Below, piece after piece: positions 1-6,740 of a stretch of DNA of 45,236 nucleotides. Position 1 is the first letter of the stretch, and each line of letters begins with the position of its first letter. A program made the translations under genes and the position numbers. Origin of the DNA: Eubacterium sp. (GTDB lineage: Bacteria > Bacillota_A > Clostridia > Lachnospirales > Lachnospiraceae). The DNA is taken from NCBI GenBank assembly GCA_024687845.1, contig JAILEL010000041.1, positions 1 to 45,236 on the forward strand. The letters run 5' to 3'. Below the pieces are notes generated by a model. That model worked only from the letters and a program-made list of their open reading frames with translations. It made no database searches and was not told the DNA's origin.

Positions 1-120
1 ACGCAGCACTGAATCGTGTTTTTTGAGTTCCTGCTTCGCAGGTATTATGAGATATAATATAAAAAACAAACTGCAAGCAGTTGTTTTTCAATTATATCTC
101 ATAAACCGTGAATAGTAACT
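1..120 (+). repeat. Right half of a dispersed hairpin element (MITE-like), cut by the window edge
   Basis: The segment has the same block order as the copy at 43319-43440. The blocks are ACTGAATCGTG followed by a T-run and GAGT (8-28), the small hairpin CCTGC-TTC-GCAGG (30-42), a long A/T stem, a central CTGC-AA-GCAG (71-80), and the terminal sequence ACCGTGAATAGTAAC. The A/T stem is a perfect 14-bp inverted repeat, TTATGAGATATAAT at 45-58 with its complement at 91-104, plus AAAAACAA (62-69) pairing with TTGTTTTT (81-88). The stem sequence differs from the 43-kb copy but is just as complementary. The left half lies outside the window. The element ends about 13 bases before the -35 box of the GH13 gene promoter. 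Confidence 0.8.
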
Positions 121-133
121 GTGCCGTCCCATT

Positions 134-162
134 TTGACATCATAATCATAATTTACTATAAT
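134..162 (+). promoter_or_regulatory. Sigma-A promoter of the GH13 gene
   Basis: Perfect consensus -35 TTGACA (134-139), a 17-base spacer and -10 TATAAT (157-162). Transcription should start near 169. The -10 box overlaps an upstream in-frame ATG at 161, which therefore cannot be the translation start. Confidence 0.9.
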
Positions 163-220
163 GATGTGGTGTCGTAAGCACCTTATGACACCAATTTTCA
201 TTCCAAGGAGGGCAAAAAAA

Positions 221-1531
221 ATGTGGTACAATGAATCAGTTTTTTATCAGATCTATCCCTTGGGGTTCTGTGGAGCTCCTTTTGAAAATGACGGAATTCT
301 CACATCCCGTATTCTGAAGGTTATAGACTGGATTCCCCATATCAAAAAGCTTGGGGCAAATGCTATATATTTTTCACCGGTTTTTGAATCAGACACTCAT
401 GGCTACAATACCAGAGACTATGGTCTGATTGACAAAAGACTGGGTACGAACGAAGATTTTAAAAAGGTTGTCGATACACTTCATGCAGAAGGGATCAAGG
501 TTGTTCTTGACGGAGTTTTCAATCATGTAGGTCGAGGTTTCTGGGCTTTTGAAGACGTTCGTGAGAAGAAATGGGACAGCCCCTATAAGGATTGGTTTCA
601 CATTTCCTTTGATGGCAACTCAAACTACAATGATGGTTTCTGGTATGAGGGTTGGGAAGGCAACTTCGATCTTGTTAAACTGAATCTTTATAACCCTGCA
701 GTTGTGGATCATATCTTTGATAAGGTTAAATACTGGATTGACTATTTTGACATTGATGGTCTCCGACTTGATGTTGCTTATTGTCTTGATAAAGGCTTCA
801 TTCATAATCTTCGTGAATTCACGAATGGTCTTAAGAGTGAGTTCCTTCTTCTGGGTGAACTCCTGCATGGAGACTATGCGCAGTTCGTTGGTGAAGGTAT
901 GCTGGACAGCTGCACGAATTATGCCTGCTACAAAGGGCTTTTCTCAAGCTTTAACAGCATGAATATGTTTGAGATTATTCACTCACTCATGCAGCAGTTC
1001 GGTCCTGAAGAATGGTGCCGCTATAAGAACATGCATCTCCTATCCTTTGTAGATAATCATGATGTGACAAGAGTTGCAAGTATTCTTACTAACAAAAACC
1101 ATCTTCCACTCATTTATGCGCTTGAGTTTGGAATGCCTGGAATTCCATGTGTTTATTATGGAAGTGAGTGGGGAACCGAAGCAACCAAGCAGCAGGGTGA
1201 TCCTGCTCTGAGAGTAAGCTTCGACAAGCCTGAATGGACAGAGCTTACTGATTTTATTGCCAAACTGGCTGAAATCAAAAAAACAAGTGAGGCTCTCAAC
1301 TACGGAAGCTTCCGAAGCGTCGTCCTCACTAATCATCAATGTATATTCGAACGTAAATCAGCAAATGAAAGAATAATGGTTGCAATAAATGCTTCTGACC
1401 AGCCTTTCACAGCACATTTTGATGCAGGTTGTGGCCAGGCAGATGAGCTGATAAGTGGAACACTCCATGATTTCGGTGGTGGTTCCGAGCTGAAGCCTTA
1501 CTCTGCTGAAATCTGGCGTATGGAGAGATAA
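221..1531 (+). CDS. GH13 alpha-glucan hydrolase (neopullulanase/maltodextrin-glucosidase type)
   Basis: A 436-residue glycoside hydrolase of family 13, expected to cleave alpha-glucosidic bonds in maltodextrin or glycogen fragments. The (beta/alpha)8 barrel signatures are visible: DGVFNH (97-102), nucleophile Asp184 in DGLRLDVAY, acid/base Glu213 in LLGELLHG, and FVDNHD (276-281) carrying the third carboxylate. There is no signal peptide, so it acts in the cytoplasm, and there is only a short C-terminal beta domain. The start at 221 is chosen because AAGGAGG (205-211) lies just upstream and the promoter sits over the earlier in-frame ATG at 161. It runs convergently into the GH25 gene with only 10 bases between the stops and no visible terminator. 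The exact substrate (cyclodextrin, pullulan or short maltodextrin) cannot be read from sequence. GlgC/GlgD in the same window fit a glycogen-related role. Confidence 0.9.
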   Translation: MWYNESVFYQIYPLGFCGAPFENDGILTSRILKVIDWIPHIKKLGANAIYFSPVFESDTHGYNTRDYGLIDKRLGTNEDFKKVVDTLHAEGIKVVLDGVFNHVGRGFWAFEDVREKKWDSPYKDWFHISFDGNSNYNDGFWYEGWEGNFDLVKLNLYNPAVVDHIFDKVKYWIDYFDIDGLRLDVAYCLDKGFIHNLREFTNGLKSEFLLLGELLHGDYAQFVGEGMLDSCTNYACYKGLFSSFNSMNMFEIIHSLMQQFGPEEWCRYKNMHLLSFVDNHDVTRVASILTNKNHLPLIYALEFGMPGIPCVYYGSEWGTEATKQQGDPALRVSFDKPEWTELTDFIAKLAEIKKTSEALNYGSFRSVVLTNHQCIFERKSANERIMVAINASDQPFTAHFDAGCGQADELISGTLHDFGGGSELKPYSAEIWRMER

Positions 1532-1541
1532 ATCAAGATAA

Positions 1542-2525
1542 CTATCTCATCCAGACATTTAGATCTACTTGTGTTTCTATCCCATCCACATATCCATACG
1601 GAGAATACTGATATCCTTCAGTATGGTATGGGAAAACAGGTGGATCATAAGCAGCAAGCCAGAATTCCCATTTTCCTATTCTATCTATATCGAGATATTT
1701 AATAAACTGATCGCGGCTGGCATATATCATCGGGGTATATCCGGCCGCTTCTACTGTCTCGCAGAAGCCCACGACAGCATCTGTTCTGTCCTTGACAGAA
1801 ATGTTATTTGCTCTCGCATTTTCAGAATCAAATACATACTCAGTATCTATTATAACCGGCTGCTTAAGCTTAAAGCCCTTTATCTTATTTATTACAAACT
1901 GAGCCTCCTCAACTCCTTCTTCCCTGTTTATCGCTGATGAAAAGAAATAAACCGGAGTTTCAAGTCCTGCAGCCTTTGCACCCTTGATATTGGTCTCTGC
2001 CATATTATCTGCAACGATAGTTCCAGATTCACCATAGCCTCTGAAGCCAACTCTTACAATAGCGACCTTTACACCGGCGTTCTTGACTTTCTCCCAGTCT
2101 ATATCTCTCTGGAATTCAGAAACATCAACAGCGACCTTTCCACTGGCCTTGCCATCCTTGTAATAGTTGTAATATAGCTTTCCTTCGTCTACATAGAAAT
2201 CCTTTTCCCAGTTGTAATCATTTCTCGCAACATTTGCACTTATCTTATAATACTCACAATCCGGGTAATCACCTATTAGTACATAGGCCATATTCAGATA
2301 TCTAAGATAATTCTCATCAATTTTTTCTTTAATATCGTCCTCAGCATCAAAGCATATGTCATAGTAAACAGAATCAAGTATATTCACCTGTGCAGGCTTC
2401 TCCTTTTTGGAATTAAGAATAAATGCACCTGCAATCATTATTATAATGAGTGCTGCCACAACCATTCTAAGTATTCTGTTTTTTATCTCAAGTTCTCTGA
2501 TACGCCTGTTTGATTCACTGCTCAT
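1542..2525 (-). CDS. Membrane-anchored GH25 muramidase (lysozyme)
   Basis: A 327-residue protein with a short basic cytoplasmic N-terminus, one membrane segment (about 20-37), an extracytoplasmic linker domain (about 45-125) of unrecognised fold, and a C-terminal GH25 domain (about 130-327). GH25 hallmarks are VAVDVSEFQ with Asp134, IDW, VRVGFRGYG, the DTE acid pair (Asp227/Glu229), WLAAYD and the terminal DLNVW. The family hydrolyses the MurNAc-GlcNAc bond of peptidoglycan, so a wall-remodelling role outside the membrane is likely. The start at 2525 is chosen because a sigma-A promoter (2559-2587) lies inside the longer reading frame and AGGAAA precedes this ATG. No phage genes are nearby, so it is probably a housekeeping autolysin rather than an endolysin. 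Confidence 0.88.
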   Translation of the reverse strand: MSSESNRRIRELEIKNRILRMVVAALIIIMIAGAFILNSKKEKPAQVNILDSVYYDICFDAEDDIKEKIDENYLRYLNMAYVLIGDYPDCEYYKISANVARNDYNWEKDFYVDEGKLYYNYYKDGKASGKVAVDVSEFQRDIDWEKVKNAGVKVAIVRVGFRGYGESGTIVADNMAETNIKGAKAAGLETPVYFFSSAINREEGVEEAQFVINKIKGFKLKQPVIIDTEYVFDSENARANNISVKDRTDAVVGFCETVEAAGYTPMIYASRDQFIKYLDIDRIGKWEFWLAAYDPPVFPYHTEGYQYSPYGYVDGIETQVDLNVWMR

Positions 2526-2558
2526 TCTATTATTTCCTGTACAAAAATTTCGTATGTC

Positions 2559-2587
2559 ATTATATATGAATATAATATTTCTATCAA
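2559..2587 (-). promoter_or_regulatory. Sigma-A promoter of the GH25 gene
   Basis: On the minus strand TTGATA (2587-2582), 17 bases, TATAAT (2564-2559). It predicts a transcript start near 2552 and a leader of about 27 bases before the ATG at 2525. It rules out the upstream in-frame start at 2606. Confidence 0.8.
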
Positions 2588-2633
2588 CAATTGTTTTTGT
2601 CATCATATCTCTTAATTACATCAGAATGACAAA

Positions 2634-2671
2634 ATTCACGGTTAACTCAAAAAGCATTCTTAAGTCCACAT
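2634..2671 (+). repeat. Solo left end of the dispersed hairpin element
   Basis: TTCACGGTTAACTCAAAAA followed by GCATTCTTAAGTCCACATC matches the left end of the full element at 43212-43249 in 32 of 38 positions. The body of the element is missing. A 17-base sequence ACATCAGAATGACAAAA (2618-2634) is repeated with one change at 2668-2684 on the other side. Confidence 0.7.
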
Positions 2672-2692
2672 CTGAATGACAAAACGAAGAAA

Positions 2693-2730
2693 GCCTGCCA
2701 AACTCTTTTCCCCAAAAGAATCTGACAGGC
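2693..2730. other. Isolated stem-loop
   Basis: GCCTGCCA (2693-2700) pairs with TGACAGGC (2723-2730) with one G-T pair. Inside it, TCTTTT-CCCC-AAAAGA forms a perfect 6-bp stem with a 4-base loop. Neither strand has a clean U-run directly after it, though the plus strand reaches six Ts about ten bases on. It lies upstream of the GH25 promoter and could be a second terminator or a small RNA stem. Confidence 0.5.
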
Positions 2731-2956
2731 CTCCCTCATTTTTTCCGTTCATTTATGGGGAATCCCCAAACTATCCCCACAAGCAACTCGTCATTTTAAC
2801 TCGCCAATTAAGTAAAAGTGACAAACACCTTCTATATATTTCATATACCTCTCCGCGTTGGATATATATTATCACATTTTCACAATTTAGTATAGTGTTT
2901 TTGTGCATTTTTGATAATTTTGTTAAATCTATACAAACTTTTAGGAAAGCTTCAAC

Positions 2957-3010
2957 GAAAAAATCAGCTTCTCTGAGCACCATTTTTTAAAAGTGCACAA
3001 AAAAGCTGAT
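2957..3010 (-). terminator. Rho-independent terminator of the acyl-CoA synthetase gene
   Basis: On the minus strand ATCAGCTT (3010-3003) pairs with AAGCTGAT (2970-2963), followed directly by a run of Ts (2962-2957). It begins about 10 bases after the stop codon at 3021. Confidence 0.75.
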
Positions 3011-3020
3011 GTATGATTTT

Positions 3021-4664
3021 TTAGTTTCTGTTTTCCTTATCTACAAGATTTTTTGCACCATACATTTCACGAAGAAGTGGTTTCTCAATCTTGCCAGTTG
3101 CATTTCTTGGAACCTTGGCAAATATAATCTGTCTTGGTCTCTTATATCTTGGAAGCTCCAGGCAGAAGTTGTTCATTTCTTCTTCTGTTGCCTCTTCGCC
3201 TTCCTTCAACTGGATAATAGCTGTAGATATCTCACCGAGTCTCTTGTCTGGTGTTCCGATAACAGCTACGTCCTGAACCTTACGATTCTTCATAATAAAG
3301 CTTTCTATCTGAACAGGATATATGTTCTCGCCTCCGCTTATGATAACATCCTTTTTTCTGTCAACCAGCCAGATGAAGCCATCCTCATCGTATTTGGCCA
3401 TGTCTCCGGTATAGAGCCAGCCATCCTTAAGGCATTCATTAGTTGCTTCTTCATTTTTGTAGTAGCAGGTCATGACACCTGGTCCTTTAACGCAGAGCTC
3501 ACCTACACTTGCAGAATCAGTCTTATCTATAATCTCGTTATCTTCTGAAACTATCTTGCACTCCCAACCATAGCCCGGAACACCGATAGCTCCTACATGG
3601 TCGATATTTTCGATTCCAAGATGAACGCAGCCTGGTCCAATAGATTCAGACAGTCCATAGTTAGTATCATAGTCATGATTTGGAAATACTTCCTTCCATC
3701 TTGAGATAAGACTTGCAGGAACCGGCTGAGCTCCAATATGCATGAGTCTCCACTGATCAAGTTCATAGTCGTCCTTATTCAGTTTGCCATTCTCAAGGTC
3801 TATCAGAAGATCCTGTGCCCATGGAACAAGCAGCCATACAATGGTACATTTCTCACTGCTGACAACACTCAGTATGTCCTTCGGTTTAGTTCCCTTTAGA
3901 AGTACTGCCTTTCCCCCGGAAATGAGCGAACCAAACCAGTGCATCTTGGCACCTGTATGATAAAGTGGTGGTATACACAGGAATACATCATCCTTCGTCT
4001 GGCCATGGTGAGCCTGCTCAACTCTTGCACTATGCATAAGAGACTGATGCTTATGAAGGATAGCCTTCGGGAAGCCTGTTGTTCCTGATGAAAAATAAAT
4101 AGCACCATAGTCATCATCAGTTATCTCAATGTCAGGTGAAACAGAGCTGGAATTAGCTACCATTTCATTATAATCTTCAGCAAATGAAGGGCAGTTCTCT
4201 CCTACGTAGAAAAGAAGTCTGTTTCTTGAGATTTTTTCTGCAATCTCCTCAACTCTTCCGATGAATTCCGGACCAAAAACCAGAATATTAACATCTGCAA
4301 GATTCACGCAGTACTCAATCTCACTTGCATCATATCTGAAATTAAGTGGAACAGCCAAAGCTCCAGTCTTAAGTATTCCAAAATAGATAGGAAGCCACTC
4401 AAGGCAGTTCATAAGAAGTATACCAACCTTATCGTCCTTCTTGATTCCTCTGCTGATCAGAAGATTGGCAAAACGATTGGCCTTCTCATTGAATACACTC
4501 CATGTTATTTCTCTTCTATATGGTGCCTTTGGATTAGGCTCCATAAGTTCATATTCTCTCCAGGTAACCCTTCTTCTCTCTGTTATTGCCGGATTTACCT
4601 CTACTAAAGCTACATCGTTGGAAAATTCGCGAGCGTTACGTTCCAGAAGCTGTGTAATAGGCAT
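3021..4664 (-). CDS. AMP-forming acyl-CoA synthetase (fatty-acid or aryl CoA ligase family)
   Basis: A 547-residue member of the ANL adenylating enzymes, which activate a carboxylic acid with ATP and transfer it to CoA. Visible motifs are the phosphate-binding loop SSGTTGFPK (192-200), YGLSES (336-341), GWLYTGD (415-421), the hinge region WLVDRKKD (432-439), ISGGENIYP (442-450) and the catalytic lysine in NATGKIEK (Lys525). Length is normal and there are no membrane segments. GGAGG lies 10 bases before the ATG. It is a single gene with its own promoter and terminator, divergent from azlC. Medium- or long-chain fatty acids are the likely substrates by family, but the acyl pocket cannot be assigned by eye. 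Confidence 0.9.
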   Translation of the reverse strand: MPITQLLERNAREFSNDVALVEVNPAITERRRVTWREYELMEPNPKAPYRREITWSVFNEKANRFANLLISRGIKKDDKVGILLMNCLEWLPIYFGILKTGALAVPLNFRYDASEIEYCVNLADVNILVFGPEFIGRVEEIAEKISRNRLLFYVGENCPSFAEDYNEMVANSSSVSPDIEITDDDYGAIYFSSGTTGFPKAILHKHQSLMHSARVEQAHHGQTKDDVFLCIPPLYHTGAKMHWFGSLISGGKAVLLKGTKPKDILSVVSSEKCTIVWLLVPWAQDLLIDLENGKLNKDDYELDQWRLMHIGAQPVPASLISRWKEVFPNHDYDTNYGLSESIGPGCVHLGIENIDHVGAIGVPGYGWECKIVSEDNEIIDKTDSASVGELCVKGPGVMTCYYKNEEATNECLKDGWLYTGDMAKYDEDGFIWLVDRKKDVIISGGENIYPVQIESFIMKNRKVQDVAVIGTPDKRLGEISTAIIQLKEGEEATEEEMNNFCLELPRYKRPRQIIFAKVPRNATGKIEKPLLREMYGAKNLVDKENRN

Positions 4665-4725
4665 AACTCATACTCCTCCATTAATTTTTTAGAATCATTA
4701 TAGTTCTCTTGCCATGAATAACGTT

Positions 4726-4754
4726 ATAATACCCCAAAAACTCTTGTGCGTCAA
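4726..4754 (-). promoter_or_regulatory. Sigma-A promoter of the acyl-CoA synthetase gene
   Basis: On the minus strand TTGACG (4754-4749), 17 bases, TATTAT (4731-4726). The perfect palindrome ATAACGTTAT (4718-4727) overlaps the end of the -10 box and the start site and could be an operator. Three TGCGT copies lie around and upstream of the -35 box. Confidence 0.75.
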
Positions 4755-4822
4755 TGCGTTATTGCTTTAGTGCGTTAAACTAAAATCACATAAAAGTAGT
4801 AGGTTTTAAACAAAAAAACACT

Positions 4823-4851
4823 TTGACCATCGTGTTATAAAATGCTATTAT
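4823..4851 (+). promoter_or_regulatory. Sigma-A promoter of azlC, giving an almost leaderless transcript
   Basis: TTGACC (4823-4828), 17 bases, TATTAT (4846-4851). The expected start (4856-4859) is only 1-4 bases before the azlC ATG at 4860. No ribosome binding site precedes that ATG. The box and its flank (TATTATAACG) nearly repeat those of the divergent acyl-CoA synthetase promoter. Confidence 0.65.
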
Positions 4852-4859
4852 AACGGATT

Positions 4860-5582
4860 ATGAAGACTGATTTTAAAAATGGACTGCTGGCTGGAATCCC
4901 TATCGCATTAGGTTATCTGTCAGTATCCTTTACATTTGGAATAATAGCAATTACATATGGTTTTACCGTCTGGGAAGCAACTCTTATTTCCATGACCAAT
5001 CTAACCTCCGCTGGACAGTTTTCGGGCATTAATACCATGCTTTTTCCGGGACTTTGGCTGGATATGCTGATATCTCAGCTTACTATCAATGTCCGTTACT
5101 CATTTATGTCCATTGCTTTATCGCAAAGATTGAATAAACGTTTCAGCGGAATATGGAGATGGATATTGGGATTCTTTATCACAGATGAAATATTCGCTGT
5201 AGCTGTTTCTCAGGAAAAGGTAAGCAAAAGCTTTTTTGCCGGACTGTCTACACTTCCTTATATTGGCTGGGCTTTAGGCACCTTCCTTGGTGCTGTTCTG
5301 GGAAATATTCTCCCTGAAAATGTGCTTGCAGCTCTTGGTCTCGCACTTTATGGAATGTTTATAGCTATAGTTGTACCTGTTATGAAGGAAGAAAAAGCTG
5401 TAATCATCGCTGTAATCATTGCAGCAGCGCTTTCTACTGCATTTTCTTATGCTCCTATGCTTAAAAATATTTCATCAGGGCTTTCAATCAGCTTCTGTGC
5501 AGTCGTAAGTGCAGCAATAGTTGCCATAATAAGACCTATCAGAGATGAGTCAGAAGAAAAGGAGGCAGCAAATGAATCATAA
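4860..5582 (+). CDS. azlC: AzlC family branched-chain amino acid exporter, large subunit
   Basis: A 240-residue polytopic membrane protein. The N-terminal FKNGLLAGIPIALGY leading into a glycine-rich membrane segment, and the SAGQFSG and FFITDEIFAV regions, are typical of AzlC. AzlC works with the small protein AzlD to export branched-chain or related amino acids. The next gene is azlD and overlaps by 11 bases. The start at 4860 is the only Met before the conserved N-terminus, yet it lacks a Shine-Dalgarno sequence and lies within a few bases of the predicted transcription start. Substrate is by family only. Confidence 0.9.
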   Translation: MKTDFKNGLLAGIPIALGYLSVSFTFGIIAITYGFTVWEATLISMTNLTSAGQFSGINTMLFPGLWLDMLISQLTINVRYSFMSIALSQRLNKRFSGIWRWILGFFITDEIFAVAVSQEKVSKSFFAGLSTLPYIGWALGTFLGAVLGNILPENVLAALGLALYGMFIAIVVPVMKEEKAVIIAVIIAAALSTAFSYAPMLKNISSGLSISFCAVVSAAIVAIIRPIRDESEEKEAANES

Positions 5583-5883
5583 GACCTTCTTTATCTATCT
5601 TGCAATTATGGCTATTTCTACATATCTGATAAGAACTATTCCATTTGTTCTAATAAAAAATCAGATAGAAAACAGATTCATCAGATCCTTCCTGCATTAC
5701 ATTCCTTATGCAGTGCTTACAGCAATGACAATACCTGCGATATTTAATGCAACCTCAAGCATTATATCAGCAGTAGCCGGATTCGTAGTGGCTGTAATTC
5801 TGGCTTATAAAGGAAAAAGCCTTACTGTTGTCGCAATGGTTTCGTGTCTTGTTGTATTTCTGACGGAGCTGATCATCATATAA
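5572..5883 (+). CDS. azlD: AzlD family branched-chain amino acid exporter, small subunit
   Basis: A 103-residue protein with three to four hydrophobic segments and the AzlD pattern STYLIRTIPFVL near the start and FLHYIPYAVLTAMTIPAIF in the middle. It is the partner of AzlC. The start at 5572 is chosen because AAGGAGG lies six bases upstream; the earlier in-frame ATG at 5545 has no site. The ATG is inside the end of azlC, which suggests translational coupling. Confidence 0.9.
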   Translation: MNHKTFFIYLAIMAISTYLIRTIPFVLIKNQIENRFIRSFLHYIPYAVLTAMTIPAIFNATSSIISAVAGFVVAVILAYKGKSLTVVAMVSCLVVFLTELIII

Positions 5884-5904
5884 ATTATTATTTGGAGACA
5901 TAAA

Positions 5905-6714
5905 ATGAATAAACTTCTGATACTCCTCTTTCTTTTTTCATCAGGAAGTATAACTGGATGGGTTATCGAGCTTTTTTTCAGAAGATACCTTGATCCAGTG
6001 GAGCGTAAAAAGAAAAAATGGGTTAATCCGGGATTTCTTGTCGGCCCATATCTTCCAATATATGGTGCCGGTCTGATTGTTCTCTATCTTCTAGGGCACA
6101 TCAGGATTCCTTCACTCGGAGTAACGCATCCTATTCTGGAAAAGCTTATAATATTTGTAATAATGGCAGCATGTATGACTCTTCTGGAATTTATCACCGG
6201 AATGATTTTTATTAATCATCTGCATCTGCAGTTATGGGATTATTCCTCCTACTGGGGAAATATCAAAGGAGTAATCTGTCCGCTGTTTTCACTGATCTGG
6301 TACGCACTTGCAGCATTTTACTATCTTATACTGCACCCGCAAGTGCTTGACGCTTTATACTGGTTATCAAAAAACCTTGCATTTTCATTTTTCATAGGAT
6401 TTTTCTATGGGATTTTCGCATTGGACATCGTATATTCAGCCCAGCTTCTGGTTAAAATCAAAGCACTGGCAGATGAATATCAGATTATCGTCAAATACAA
6501 CGCTTACAAGAGCAAGCTTATAGATATAAGAGAAGAAGCCAAGGAGAGAAGCTATTTCTTTTTCTCATCCAGACTTAGTTCTATCTCACCTCACGAAGTA
6601 TTTGAAAAATATAGAGACAACTTCTCAGTTAAGAATATAGTTATGACACCAATCAATCAGGTAAAAAAAGTGACCGACAAAGTTCAGAGCGTGTCAGATA
6701 ACCGAAACAAATAG
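5905..6714 (+). CDS. PF06541-type integral membrane protein (putative ABC-transporter type IV family)
   Basis: A 269-residue protein with about five membrane segments and a charged C-terminal cytoplasmic tail (about 190-269). The N-terminal GWVIELFFRR, the VNPGFLVGPYLPIYG stretch and LWDYSSYWGNIKGVICP are the usual landmarks of the PF06541 family, whose function is unproven. It follows azlD by 21 bases with a GGAG site, so it is probably co-transcribed with azlCD. Its stop is 26 bases from the convergent GH3 gene. Confidence 0.8.
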   Translation: MNKLLILLFLFSSGSITGWVIELFFRRYLDPVERKKKKWVNPGFLVGPYLPIYGAGLIVLYLLGHIRIPSLGVTHPILEKLIIFVIMAACMTLLEFITGMIFINHLHLQLWDYSSYWGNIKGVICPLFSLIWYALAAFYYLILHPQVLDALYWLSKNLAFSFFIGFFYGIFALDIVYSAQLLVKIKALADEYQIIVKYNAYKSKLIDIREEAKERSYFFFSSRLSSISPHEVFEKYRDNFSVKNIVMTPINQVKKVTDKVQSVSDNRNK

Positions 6715-6740
6715 AAATAACCCACATAGCTATTTAAGAA

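Larger units (their letters stand above)
2526..3020. other. Gene-free stretch between GH25 and acyl-CoA synthetase genes
   Basis: This 495-base gap holds the GH25 promoter, a solo element end (2634-2671) flanked by a near-perfect 17-base direct repeat, an isolated stem-loop (2693-2730), about 230 A/T-rich bases in which I see no gene, and the terminator of the acyl-CoA synthetase gene (2957-3010). Confidence 0.7.

Noticed and set aside
161..220. Longer GH13 protein starting at the ATG at 161
   Set aside because: The -10 box lies over that ATG and a strong ribosome site precedes the ATG at 221, where the conserved N-terminus begins.
1542..2525. GH25 gene as a prophage endolysin
   Set aside because: No holin, tail or other phage genes nearby; it has an N-terminal membrane anchor and its own promoter.
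2526..2606. Longer GH25 protein starting at 2606
   Set aside because: A TTGATA-17-TATAAT promoter lies inside the extension and the ATG at 2525 has its own ribosome site and a normal membrane-anchor N-terminus.
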